A DNA stretch of 64,000 bases from Thelonectria olida (GCA_020736575.1 JAGPYM010000044.1:1-64000); one strand, 5' to 3'; shown: positions 12,351 to 24,557, counted from the stretch's first letter. The notes: generated from the letters alone by a model not told the origin. A program made the numbers and translations.

Positions 12351-13324
12351 ATGAATTTAGCGCGGCCAAGAGCTTTTAAAAGCGACATCTGTATGCAATT
12401 ATAAAATCGCCGCTAGCAAGCGTATTCCAGGCGCAGGCGGCGCCAGCACGTGGCAGGCCAGCCACTCGAATGGCTCCCCAGCATCTCCCCATTCTAAGCC
12501 TCCCGTTATTTTAATAGACTAATTTTAACGAAAGCCTCGTGTGAGGAAGTTCGGTCTGAGTCCATTTTGAAGCCTCCATTAGTTAAACTTTTGATTTGAG
12601 AGAAAGCCTCGTATGCCGGAAGTGCAAAAAGTCTCAGATGATGCCCTCCGCCAAGAGACGGAGAGTGGAACTTATAGTCATAGGTCATATGTGAAGGCAA
12701 GGGACATGCGGTCGCTTGAAAATACGAGCCCGCTGCCAGTTGCCTAGCAGCTGAAAGTTACCCGTGGAAGAATCTCTAGAAAGGGGCCCAATACTGCCAG
12801 CCAGGGGTGCCACGTTGAATAATGCCCAGCCTGCATCTTAGAGTCAAGCCCAGTATGACCCCGACCCCGTGGGGTCTGTTATGTATGTTGAGCTCCTATT
12901 AAGCCGAACTCAATTGAAACTTGGGTCAAACGACGGAAATCCAGCCATTTATGCGTGTTCTGCGCTGAAATGTTCGTTCCCCTGGAGGCTACCTACGTTT
13001 AGCTACGTCTCCGGAGCATACCCAGGAGTCCATAACCGCACAAGGGCTATTGGCATGAAAGAATTAAGAGAATAGGAAAATGTGGTAAATGCAACTGTAT
13101 TAAGCTATATTGATTATAATGAGGGCTAGATGAGCGCTAGAGCATATGCAATACTGGAACAAATCAACTATCGAGATTTCAAGTATATTGTCGTTCTACA
13201 TTTTATATGGTCCGCAATGCTCTATAGACCTATATAGATATATGAAAATCATTATCCATCAGTGTACCAAATATTCGTAATATAATGAGGACAGAGGAAG
13301 CTGCCCATCTTTGGCACTTATGGA
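12350..13324. other. Intergenic stretch without a recognisable gene
   Basis: Composition is normal but frames are short on both strands and show no known domain. A word GAAAGCCTCGT occurs twice (about 12530 and 12602). The last 200 bp are probably the 3' untranslated region of the MFS gene that ends at 13325. Confidence 0.4.
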
Positions 13325-15128
13325 CTACCTCATCCGCCAGAAACCTTGCCAGCCAACCTGCTTGACCTTGGCAAAAGTAACCAGTAGACCACCGACAAGC
13401 ATAGTCGTCGCCGCAAAGATTTGCGCGTAAAGGAAATCTCCGTTCCCATATTGGACCAGAATCCCACCGATGGGTGGGCCGGCTAAACAGGCGAAGCTGA
13501 CGACGGTGAAGACCATACCGATCCTTATGCCAAGTTTCGTCATATCCGACGTTACCTCGCCCATCGATGCCGTAAACAGAGTTTGTACCGCGTTCGCGGT
13601 AAAAGCGTACGCAATGACCCACACTGTTAGCCCTGCCATCGAGTTCACTGCAGTCCAGGCGAACACATTGAGGCTGCTGAGCAGCAGCGAGACCACCAGG
13701 GTTCTCAGAGGTGTGAAGAATCGATCCGCCAGGAAGGGCGGGATGAGGCGTCCCGTAATCCCCACTGCCGACATGACAGTAAGAATCAAGAGGGCCCCAT
13801 CATCACTGAGTCCGAGCTCATTCCGACCGAAGAGTGGAACCTGAGAAAGCGTTAGCCTGGAATAGTCCCAGTTCAAATAGATATCGCTGTTTGATTATAG
13901 TAGATGAGGATGGGACACGCACGTAATAGTAAGCAAAGTAAACCCCTAATAGCGCGAAGAACATGCCGATACTGAAAAAGAGGTATGGAGGTTCCCGGAA
14001 TGCCGACAACTCTAGTAGGGGCCCCGATTTCCGTGACGCTGTCTTCGGCCGCGCGATGAGGTAGATTATGATGCTGTTGCCAAGAATTAGAAAACCCATG
14101 GCGCGGAGCGTCCACTGGATCCCCACTCTCGGAATCAGCTCGCGAGCGATGACTGTGAAGATCAGCGCTCCGATTGGGGCACCGCAGGAACTGAATCCGA
14201 GTGCCAATCCGCGCCTCTTGGTGAAGTACTGAGAGACTAGCCAGACTAACGCCGTAAAATGCATTCCGTTGCCGATCCCAGTAGCGATTCCTTGAGACAG
14301 AAGAAATTGCCAGTACGTACGAGAGAAAGAGGCGCCAAAGACACCGCTGAGTTGGAATATGAATCCCAGAAGCACCGTGCTGCGGAAGTAGCCCGCATCG
14401 ATAGCTCTGCCGCTGATGGTTCCGAGAAGGTAGAGAAGGAAAATCTGCATCGACCCAATCCAGGATATGTCAGATGGCGACTGAGGTAGGAGTTTGACGT
14501 AGTAAGTCTGAAAGACTCCAAACGCAGTGATGAAGCCGAATCCGTCAAACACGAGAAGGAATGCCGCAACGACTTGTACCCAGCCGCGGAAACCTCCATC
14601 TTTTGTATTTTGCATTGAAGAGACGAGGCCCACCTTATTCTCATCAGGCTGTGGTGACGAGTCTTGATTCTCATCACGCAATTGGTCCTCTTCCGAGACA
14701 TGGAACGCGTCTGAGCCCGACAGGCGGCCGTAGTTGTAGTCATTGCACCTCGTAGGTGCGTTACCGATAGGGGCATCTTCAAGAACTGGAGCATAAACGC
14801 GATAGGCTTGTGTCCTTTCCTGTTCCCTGTCTGCCATGTTGGAAGGAACATTGATAAATGCTGAGGAGTGGGGGTCGTTGTCGGGTAGACTGGGCCATTC
14901 CAGGTCGTCGACAGCGTCCTCGGCGGCAAGTGAGTTCTGGGGATTTTTTTTTCGTACGCGGTATCCCTCGTCAGGGGGGATTGACTCAAAGTCAAAAGTC
15001 CCCAAATAGTTGATGTTTTCGATGTTGCGCGCCGGCGTGCCGTTCTTGAAGATCCAGATTCCACTAGGAGAGTAGAATCCCTTTCCTGTGAACCAGCATT
15101 GTTCGAAGTAGGCGTAGTCGTCCTCCAT
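13325..15128 (-). CDS. MFS transporter, monocarboxylate-permease-like, with long N-terminal extension
   Basis: Two exons, 15128-13923 and 13840-13325, joined by an 82-nt intron (donor GTGCGT, branch GGCTAAC, acceptor TTTCTCAG), encode 573 residues. From about residue 172 the protein reads as a major facilitator: GFRGWVQVVAAFLLVFDGFG, then FGVFQTYYV and SWIGSMQ, typical of the fungal monocarboxylate/riboflavin (MCH-like) group, with about 12 membrane segments. The first 170 or so residues are hydrophilic and start MEDDYAYFEQCWFTGKGFYS, a segment I do not recognise. In-frame Met98 (MADREQER) and Met168 (MQNTKDGG) are alternative starts. The gene is divergent from the isocyanide synthase at 15976, so it may export or import a product or precursor of that enzyme. 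The substrate is unknown. Confidence 0.87.
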
Positions 15129-15975
15129 GATTAAATCGAGACAGTAAGTTGGAGCAGTGGGATTCCTAGTGTTGTCTGGGTGGACGGCTGGTCAAGATGG
15201 ACTTGGTGGGCATTAACAACGTTGACAAGTGGAGGTGTTACGAGGATTGATTTGTCTGGGTATCAGCCGTGTGTGCCATCGTCTTCTTCAAAACTTCCGT
15301 GGCTCGGGTAAGCAAGCCCGGATCAACGACGATTCACGAGGCCGATTAGTGCAGCCCAGCTTTACGGATGACTCCGAGATCAACTTAAACTTAACTTTTA
15401 AGGAAATAGAGGCGTTAATATTTAGATGTCAGCGCTAGTGGCAATGAGACATAGGTTTCGTAGGTAGAATTGGGAGATGACTTAATACTTCCTGGCGCAG
15501 TCGGACGCCACAACTCACAGCATTCCTAAACTTAGAAGTTGATACTGACGGAGCATGTGCGCTGACGAAGCATGAGGCTGTCAAGGCAAGTGCTAGCCAA
15601 TACGGATATCGACGGAGAGCAAATGACTAGCAGTTGTTGTTTCGATTTGCGTGCTAAATATAGGATCTGAATACATTGGTGGCACGTTGGCGCATTGAAC
15701 TGACCCGAGATGACAGCCTGGAACCTAATGAAAGGATGTCTTCAACCACTGCGTGACGTTTAAGGCATAAAAGGCTGTAGCTGGTTCAAACATCAAGAGA
15801 GCCGGACACTCACAGCTCAGCCTATCCCTTCAAAGTTCCCCGCCTCCAAAGACACGATATCGTTTTCCATAAATATTCCTCCTAGAATTTGCCTCATCAC
15901 GTCCCTAGAGTCTCTGTCTGCCATACCTCGGTTCTGGTTTACCACCTTTGCCTTATTCCTTCATTCGCTGTCAAA
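15129..15975. promoter_or_regulatory. Shared divergent promoter region (MFS / isocyanide synthase)
   Basis: This 847-bp spacer separates the start codons of the MFS gene (minus) and the isocyanide synthase gene (plus). A TATA-like CATAAAAGG lies at about 15763-15771, some 205 bp before the synthase ATG, and pyrimidine-rich stretches typical of fungal promoters follow. Co-regulation of the two genes is inferred from the arrangement only. Confidence 0.55.
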
Positions 15976-17665
15976 ATGGCGGTCACTTTGCCTACCTCCA
16001 CATTGGGGAACGAGTCCCAGATGGGCTTGGATAAGCAACTCTTGTATGAGAAGCGACTAGCTGAGCTGGAGAGCCACATACAGGCTCTTCTGACCTGGAA
16101 GCAGGCCATCCTCGCCACCCTTGAAGCTGTCAATCGGCCCACCTCACCTGTTATCTCCAGAAGGAAGACGGTTGATGTTGTGCCGCCTGAGCTTAAGAGC
16201 CTGGTGGGTGTCGTTCATATCCCAACCGAAGCTACAGTGCCCGAAAATAAGGAGAGCGTGCCAACTGTCCCTTCTAGTAAGCTAACCCCCGTGGTCCTAT
16301 TACTATTGAAACGGTCGCTAATTACTAGAGTGTAGATAACACTATCGACGCACAACCAGGGGAAGTCACATCTCAGGCATCAGTCATCCACGTATCGCCT
16401 CAACTACGGGCACCCCATGACATAGCACACAGGATCTTAGATGTTCTCCAGGCTTATGGGAGACACATTGAGTCCGACGAGGGCAAGCACGAGTGGCTCG
16501 GACGCGAGAAGTTCTTCCCTCGCGTGGCACAGTATGTCAACAGCCAGCAGCCTATCAGAATGATACTCCCATCATTCCCGTGGAAGAGCATCAACCGTGT
16601 CGACAAGGTGACCAGCGCTCTTCCGGATCTGGGAGAGGAACTGGCCCTCGCAAGGCTTAACTCTCTTTGCGTTGATATTGGCAAGGTTTACAAACATGGC
16701 GCCGAGATTCACATTGCAACCGACGGCCTTGTTTTCAACGGTATGCATTTCCCACCACAACCTGAATTTCTTCACAATTAGCTAGGTTCTGACAGTCTAA
16801 CGTTTGAATAGACCTGGTCGGCATTTCAGATGACGATACCTGGGAGTACAGCGTCGCGCTTATGGAGATGGCGGCCAAGAAAAGCTTCACGGGAATCAAG
16901 CTGCTTCGCGTCATGGATTTCCTCGGATACACCAAGGGGAAGTCGCCTCTCACCAAAGAGCAATACTTATCTCTCGTCGACAAGAGCCGAGCCGAGCTGG
17001 AAACCCAGTTCGGCAATCCAGACAAGGACATCCGGGAAATGATTCAGACCGACAAGGACACTCTCATGACATACCGGGGATTTATTCGTTTCCTAGAAAC
17101 TGACCTCCGTTACAGCCCCGTTGCAGCCCACTCACGGTCGGGAAACCACTACCGCCGAGTTGTCAAAGAAGTTGCCATGAGGATGATGATGCGAGCTGAG
17201 TCTTTCACCAAGATCATCCAAGCCAAGTGCCCCGACTACGTCCGACTTTCCATCCACCCTTCGAGTGGCTCCGTCAAGTTGTCTGTGCCCCTCCTCATTG
17301 AAAAGAACAACCCCAAAGGATTCCCTCGTACTCCCTGGCACAGCTCCATCGCCGTGGGCTTGGATGGCTCGTACCGCTCCATGCATTCCAAGGATGTGCG
17401 TGAGACGCACGACCTGGTCATGAAAGACGGAAACCCATGGTGCTTCCGTGAGAAATCTGACCTCTTTGACCTCGGTAGTGACGTTGAGATCGAGCACCTC
17501 TATCCTTCTGGGCTTGAGGTCCGACCCCTGGCGACTCAAACGGGATATGCCCACCTGGGCCAGGCTGTGGTGGAGAAGTTGGCGAAGCTAGCGAGAATGC
17601 AACCAGTTAAACTGGTCGGATTCGTCGATGTGCCGCAATTCTTGAACCGAGAGTTATGGTGCTAA
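15976..17665 (+). CDS. Isocyanide synthase, DIT1/PvcA family
   Basis: Three exons, 15976-16276, 16336-16740 and 16812-17665, encode 519 residues; introns of 59 and 71 nt have good donors (GTAAGC, GTATGC) and branch sites. The start has an AAAATGG context. Residues of about 120-490 match the DIT1/PvcA family: LPSFPWKSIN (178-187), a LPDLGEELAL segment, HIATDGLVFNDLVGISDDDT (226-245), and later RLSIHPSSGSVKLSVPL and TPWHSSIAVGLDGSY. Known members convert an amino acid (Tyr, Trp or Val in different enzymes) with ribulose-5-phosphate to an isonitrile, or make yeast dityrosine precursor. No P450, TauD or NRPS domain is fused. The first 115 residues are not typical and include a probable coiled coil (LYEKRLAELESHIQALLTWK). 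The substrate cannot be predicted. Confidence 0.9.
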
Positions 17666-20598
17666 CTGACTGGGTATGCGACTTGGCGAGAATGACTTGT
17701 GTTCGCAGTTAATCGTGTAGTCACTCTAGGTAGTGGAAGCCGAGGGGCCTGTGTGACTGGGCAGATTTTACAATGACTATGGAGCGGAAGAGAAGCGGGG
17801 TTCGCAGGGATGGATTGGTCTAGTCATGAACGCAGTCTCGGAAATTCCACCATCCTGGAGGTTATTTCCGAGTGTATAATCCTGAATTGTTCGGATTGAT
17901 TTCGAATCTTCTCAGATAGCTATCAGAGGAACTCACTTACCTGGGCACTCTCAGTAGAGGGAACTGTGGGATTTGTGTAACCATTTCTGAATGCGTTCCT
18001 GGCAGCATCGTTGTTCCCCCTAGCTAAGCTCTCCTTGCATCCCAAGATCTCGATCGCTACGATGGACAAATTGTTATTAAGAGTTTGGGAACGTCTCTTA
18101 TCACTCCTGAGATGGCACTTGATCCTTTTCGTCGAAGAAACAGGGAAATCTACAGTGGGCTATCTTACCACTGAGTGCTACCAGTGAGACTTTTCACGCG
18201 ATAAGTTGAGTCATTACTAGGACATGAGTCGGCATCGCCAAACGTTGCATGGATCTCACGAGCACGAAGAACTCAATACTGGGCCTTTTCCTTCATCTAA
18301 AGCCTTCCATAAATTGGAACGGGCCCCGTTATGGATGACGAGACTAAAGTAGACTTGTTAGAGCGGTGATTTGTCTAAATGCTTCACTGAGATCCGATCC
18401 AGAAGGCAATGAATGGCTGGGAGAAGTCGCCAATTACTCTCCACAAACTATGCCTTGCATGTCCAACAGATTCCGATGCCCAGGCTGCATTCCTCATATG
18501 GATAAGAGGAACTGATAACACCCGTTTCACCAGAGTCGGGTGGGGTTATCGGCTTCGTAGCTCCAATTGATCAATACCTTGTACCCTCTGCTTCATTTGC
18601 AAGCCCTGATAACGTGGCCGAGGCCCTGGCTGGTCAGACTCTGCTTATGTCTCGCAACATGGGAAGGATTGTTCAAGGCTATTTCCTTGTGCTAAGTACT
18701 AATTCATCCTGAGGTAGTATCAATCTGACATCTCGAATTCGCAGTGGAGAACATTACACCCATGGTTGCTGGGGTTGTGGTGAAGCCGTCTTCCACGTAT
18801 GTGCGTGTGCTGAATCGAACTTGTCTTCGTTCCTAGGAAACAACGTTCGTTCGCCCCCTATATCCCTGTCGTCCTCCGTTGTTTGAGTTAAAGAATATAT
18901 TCCCAGGTGCGTTCTCAGCTCCTTGCTCATAGACGATACTTCGTACCCGTCCTGTTCCTAAAAGTTCAGCTAGTTTTCAGAGAGCTGTCTCATATCGACG
19001 TCTCCTAGTAGATTAGTTGACAGCCTATGACCTTCAAGAACAGCTTGGTCCTATGCACTTGAAGTAATTAGAACTTGGCGATGCTAAAAATATCGACTTT
19101 CAAGTGGTTGCTCGAATAATCAAGGGCCAAAGAAGGCGTACCAATGATGTAATCAATAGTCCAGTCCCCCAACATCAGAGTGCTCCCATCACTTTTTCCT
19201 TTGCATTGTCTGTCACACGAGTCAACCACCAAGACCGAGCCTAGTCCGGCTGATCGACTTGATCAACAGGATCAACACCTTCAAATCAGGATATTCCAAG
19301 GAATTCAAGGAAGCTTAGAAATCGATGATGAATTCAATGATGACGCTTTCCAACAGGCTGACAAATTCATCTTCCTTGAAACCGGTTTCCTAAACCTATT
19401 CAACATAGCCTCGGAAGGCATAAATAGCATGCTTTTGAACCTACAGATGGGAAGAAATAACAAGAGCTTCTATGACGTCAATTTCCCACTCTTCGAAGTG
19501 GCAGTTATGAGCCCGGGAAGAGTAATCTCCTGTAACTTCCACTGTCTTTGCTTGTTTCGGCCTAGACTCTATACTTTGCTAGGTCATCAGTTCGATCCCT
19601 AGTTAAAACGACATTGCATTTTCGGCACACAGCGAACACACAGTCAGCTCTGCAGCACAAAGAGCAGCTTTTAGGGCACACCCACGAGGTATGCCTGCCC
19701 ACATCCAGCAACCAACGGCCTGAAATTCGTCTTCATTTTCAGATCATTTCGAAGTCTCAACAATCTGGGGGAGTATGTCAAATTCAGGCCATAAGCCATT
19801 ATTAGCAAACGCACTGGAGGAGTGCGCATTTCCTTTTGCCTCGGCTGGTAATGCGACATTGTCAAATCCTACTTTACTGTAACCCTATTTCCCCTGCATA
19901 CGATGCTTGAAATGACATTCCAGCTGAAACCCGCCTATTTGCTGTTAGTCATGCCCTCTTCGGTGAGATGTGTGGCGCCGAGCCTTCGGACCGAGGCGTA
20001 CAAAGCCGATCTTGCTGTCAATGTTGCATTTCATCCGACGTTCTTAATCCTAAATGCGCCTTGACGTGCATCATTCGAAGGGAATCCACCCCTGCTTCTG
20101 TTTGGGGCGCGACCCGCCTCCCACAACTGTGACGATCTGCAAACACTGGCGCAATCAGGAGTGCATCCAACACCAGACACGGGTGAACCGTGCTCTGCTC
20201 GGGTCGCCCACAAATGATAATCCCACCCGGTGGCTATGTACGAGACGACCTAACTCCAGACGCGTCTGGATAGTATCTAGCCTGACCGGATGGCCGACAT
20301 CCGGTGACATGTAAGTGCTCGAATTCGAGCTCGGCAGTGTCCGACTAGGGACCAACAGCATCACATGAAGAAAGACTGTTGTGAGTCGTCTTGCGATGGT
20401 CCATGGCGCTTGCTGATCCTGAAGCAAGGCAAAGCAGATTTGGCATATATAAAGGAGCGCCATTGTCTTTGAGGATGATATTAATACAGACCGAGAAGAG
20501 CTTTCAGTGTAGACTCGCACCAAACCAGGACAGATCCAACGTTTTGACAAGTTTGCCAGACGACTTTCAACAACACAACTTTTGTACAACGAGCGAGA
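17666..20598. other. Gene-poor stretch with coding-like traces
   Basis: No intact gene was recognised. Two traces deserve mention. First, 18502-18711 (+) is open and has protein-like composition (GGVIGFVAPIDQYLVPSASF, later QTLLMSRNMGRIVQGYF), followed after an intron-like gap by about 18744-18797 (VENITPMVAGVVVKPSS) ending at a GTATGT donor. No ATG or family could be assigned. Second, a 140-codon frame at 19180-19602 (+) starts with GTG, contains no motif and has an acidic segment (LEIDDEFNDDAFQQAD). Either could be an eroded gene. The rest shows nothing. Confidence 0.35.
20446..20453 (+). promoter_or_regulatory. TATA box of BAS2-like gene
   Basis: TATATAAA lies 146 bp upstream of the ATG at 20599, a usual distance once a 5' untranslated region is allowed for. 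It is the only strong TATA element just upstream of this gene. Confidence 0.6.
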
Positions 20599-21192
20599 AT
20601 GGTTTTCTTTATTCTACCTCTCGCCCTATCATGTAAGGCAAGACTCCTTTTTCTTTTATAGAAAATTCCTTACAATGACTTAGTTCTCGTCGGTGCCCTC
20701 GCACTCCCTAACCCTTACCCCCTCTCAGCCGACCCCTCGGGGGACAAGAACATCGGCAATGGTCAAGGCCTCCAGTTCATTACAGGCGCGTGCCTCGGTG
20801 ACGCGGACTGCCAGAGTGAATGCTGCGCGGTATTCGGCGGCGGCGGCATCTGCTCCGCCAGGGCAGTGGCCAATGAGCAGGGCAAGCAAGGATGCGGCTT
20901 TACCGCTGACAGTCAGCAGACTGTGGCCTCTACAGACGTAGTTGTCCCAGCCACGCCCACAGCGACGGGCCAAACACCCGCTAGCACCGGGTTAATTAAC
21001 ACCAATGCGCCGGGTGCCGAGAACGTGGGCGCTGGGAACGGCCAGCAGTTCATTACGGGGCAGTGCTTCTCTGACGCCGACTGTGCCTCGGGGTGCTGCG
21101 CGGGCCGCGAGGGGAGCTCGACGGGCGCGTGCTCAGCTGTCGCGGTTGCCAATGAGAATGGAAAGACCGGTTGTGGCTTTGTTCAAGCATAG
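20599..21192 (+). CDS. Secreted cysteine-rich protein, BAS2-like, two tandem domains
   Basis: Two exons, 20599-20632 and 20684-21192 (51-nt intron), encode 180 residues. The signal peptide MVFFILPLALSFLVGALA is split by the intron. Two copies of the same six-cysteine domain follow: GNGQGLQFITGACLGDADC..CC..C..QGCGF and GNGQQFITGQCFSDADC..CC..C..TGCGF, joined by a Thr/Pro/Ser-rich linker (VVPATPTATGQTPASTG). The QFITGxCxxDADCxxxCC signature is that of biotrophy-associated secreted protein 2 of Magnaporthe and its relatives in other plant-associated ascomycetes. Those proteins are usually a single domain of about 100 residues, so the tandem duplication is notable. A role as a secreted host-interaction protein is inferred from family; the biochemical function is unknown. 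The gene appears intact. Confidence 0.85.
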
Positions 21193-24100
21193 ACGGAAAG
21201 ACGATGTCAATAGTGTATACTAGCGGTTCTTGGATGATGCGCAGTTCGGATTTGGGTCTGGTGGACAGAGTTCTGAGAGGGAATATCTCCTTGAAGAGGC
21301 TTTCGTGGAAGAGTTTTGACGAAGAGACGGCGGATTGAGTTCGCCGAAAAGAGGAATAGAAATAGTTTCTATGGGTCCTTGTTGTGATAGCATCCTGCAT
21401 CTTCTTAATGGGCCAAGAGTTTGTGATGCAATGGTTACTATAGTAAACCTACGCGCGACAAGGAGTATTTTTATGAACATCGGGGGGGCTATTAGGTGCA
21501 TGCCGTAGGAGCCTAGTAGTCCCTCTAGTATTCCCGGAGGAGCTCTTATATCTCCCTTCCTTACAATCCCTGATGCTGGACGGCCCACTTCAATTCCTCT
21601 CGTGCATTATATTTTCGCATTGCTAATCATTTATTACCTCTGGATCTGAATCAATCGGAAGTCCCCAGCAGCGGAACACTGATCTAGATAGGCCAGCGGC
21701 CCTGGTTTCTATAGGATTAGCTTTAGTACTATGCTGCGGTAAAGTGATATAAGTTTCTAAATGAGAGGGAGTAGAATTGTATAAATAATATAATAAGACT
21801 AAGACTATTATTAATAGTATTTTAAATTGTAATATTAATAAATTTATAATAGAAGTTTTTAGTATTTATAAGTTATTAAATATATAAGTTATTAAATATA
21901 TAATATATAGTTATATAATAATTATATAATAAGTATATATATTATTATTAATATAAAAAGTAATAGTAAAATTAATAAAAAAAAAAGTAAGTTTATTTTA
22001 AATTTAAAGCTAATTTACTTATTAATAGTAATTTATTTTCTATTTTAAAATCTAACTTTTAAATAATATAAAGTAAGAATTTACTAGTAGTACGCTTAGT
22101 AAGAACTGAGGTAATAATATAAATAAATTCGCCAAACTACCTAAACTATATTATATTATTTATTATAATTAATTATGAAACGAGTGGGTAGTAGAGGTGG
22201 TTGTGAACCTGCTTTAAGTATCTTGGACATGTTCTCCTTTTAAACATCGCGCAGCGACGTCTAGCTCCATATGTGAAGCTTGGAGCACGAACCCGCGAAC
22301 GATGACGAAGAAAATCCCGCGAGCAATTAGCACAACAGAACAGAACAGACCAGCATTATTTCAGTTTTTGCAGTCGACCTTTACCAGTATAAAAATTGCA
22401 AGCCAGTCATCAAAACTCAAGGACCTGAACATAATAGCGCGAACATCGCTCCTCAGGCCCACGGCAACGATGGTTGTTGTCAGGAACAGGACCGTGACGC
22501 CCTCCAGATTAGGGCCACGGTTATCAGTCATGACTCAAATGGTCAATATTAGAGGGAGGAAGATAACAATTTGCGAGCCCAGGAGGACTGATAGAACCAG
22601 CAGCTGGGATTCGGAAAACAAGCTCCGTCTATCAGAAGGTGACGTGACAGGGTAGATTAAATAAGAGCATCGCTTAGATTTGCCTCCAATGGCTCACACA
22701 GCAAAGTAGGAGACTAGACGATGACTCCGTCAGACGCCTCTCACTCGCATTCACACAATTCTGGAACTCTACCTTACATAGTCCATCCAACTCGGACCAG
22801 CCCTCCAAGTTGAGAAAGGTCAAAGCGTTATCTTGACCTTTTTCCTAACCCTATTACGTATTCGAATGAGTTGGGATTTAATACTACAGCTCAGGTTCTT
22901 GGTGTACGAGTACGAGGAATAGAGAGGGTTACGACCTCATCTCAGCCACCATACGTAACTAAGGCACATGGCCAATTGCGACTGAAGGAGGGTAAGCTGG
23001 GGATGGTTGTCCCAAGCTCGTTTGGCGCTATGGATGTGACGATATCCATACGGTTAGACTCGGCCGCAAGAGCTATTGGTAAACTTTTCGTCCGGATTCC
23101 TTGGCTCTTGAACCCCGACGCGGCATTGGGACGAGCCGGCATTATTAGGTGATGTTTCTTTGGTTCAATTGCCTGTCATCTTGTACCTTACTCAATGGTG
23201 CTAGACTCAGACATGGGTTTCAAAAGTCTATGAGTCCAGCCCTCACTCCACATCGGCGTTCCGTTTTTGTAGATCCCCGCGCGTTAGCTGGAATAAAAAC
23301 CACTAGCTCTCATTAATATCCCCTTGACAGCAAGTGTGGCTTGCAGAGGACTTCGATGTTCCTGTAGCCGAGGCTTCTTGTGGACACCGAGGGTGGCCAT
23401 CCTCCGCGGCATGGCATGCATGCCCCTTGCCCAGGAGTCATTCACCTCTGGAATTTCGCCATCATCACCACCTCCCGTCACATTTTGAACCGGCCAAGAT
23501 ATTGACATCACCAATGAGTACGCACTAGCAGAAATGGTTGTAGCTGGTGACTCGACAAGACGCTGCCACCCACATATGCAGGCGGTGAGGCGGCATCTAA
23601 TGATGCCAGCCAACGTTGCTACTGCAGAAATTATGTATCAGAAAACCGTCTCGTCTCTTGACGCAGAAGCTTGAGCGTCGCCTAGCGTGGTGATACGCCC
23701 ACTAGTGGCTGCTTGATATAAGCGTGTCGGATGTCGTACCGGTGGCATGGGTACATTAGCCCATACCTTCTCTCATCCATCCCTATGTGGCAGAAACGTC
23801 AAGTGTAGCGGGAGTCAGGATGTATAACCCTCCTTGACTAGTGGCAAAGCAAACAAGCTGCATCTTGACAGTGGGCTGGCTCCACACTGGTCATCATGTG
23901 CGCCCTCATTTTGTCCGTGTCAATCTCATCGGTTGCTTGGCCTTCATTCACCCTTTGTCACCACTAGCTCAACAGTCTCTAACGCACCAACACCCGTCAG
24001 CCACATTTCCGAAGTATGTTGTCTGCGAGTCTCGGGTAACACTGACTCTATGATGGTGGTTGAGAGTTCATCCTGAGTGAGATTGAAGGCGATGCAGTCG

Positions 24101-24557
24101 AGCGGGGAATGAGGTGTTTTTCCTGGCATAGATGGGCCCAGAGCACTTGGGGCGATTCCTATCTTGACAGCTGGGCTTGCTTGGGCCCTTGTCAGACAAT
24201 CTGGCTTTGTATCTTAGGAGTTGGAATTGGGGTCGGCGGGTTGCCAGAGACGCCGCAGAAATGCCAATCCCTGGCTCAACAGTGCTCCGGACGGCGACAT
24301 CGGTTGTAGCATCTAGGACTCCAATATTAATATGACCCTCGAGATACTTGGCCGAGGGGCGAGCTCACATAAGAAATTGACTCCATCGAGCAAAGTGGGA
24401 ATGAGCGTAGAGCGGAAGATGGGTGCACTGCTGCCACTGCATGATATGAGTCTCTCAGTCATTGTTCCACGCCTGACGGAATCACTTACACTGCAGCAAA
24501 GCTCAATATACCGGCTACCAAGATCTTAGTCTTCACCGGTACTTTTAGGGGCCTTAC
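21193..24557. other. Gene-poor stretch with a small AT-rich island
   Basis: After the 3' end of the BAS2-like gene, an AT-rich island occupies about 21775-22155 with RIP-like composition and no detected partner in this window. From 22200 to 24557 only short frames occur. The best are 22302-22655 (+, 117 codons, rich in Arg/Thr/Ser) and 22942-23142 (-, containing GTKSLPIALAAESNRM-like text in a broken frame); neither shows a family. I regard them as non-coding or decayed. Confidence 0.45.

Noticed and set aside
14246..15064. 272-codon minus-strand frame in another phase of the MFS gene
   Set aside because: Its Arg/Ser/Thr-rich translation is a phase shadow of the transporter; the membrane segments are in the other frame.
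20155..20589. 144-codon minus-strand frame upstream of the BAS2-like gene
   Set aside because: It overlaps the TATA box and 5' leader of the plus-strand gene and shows no motif.
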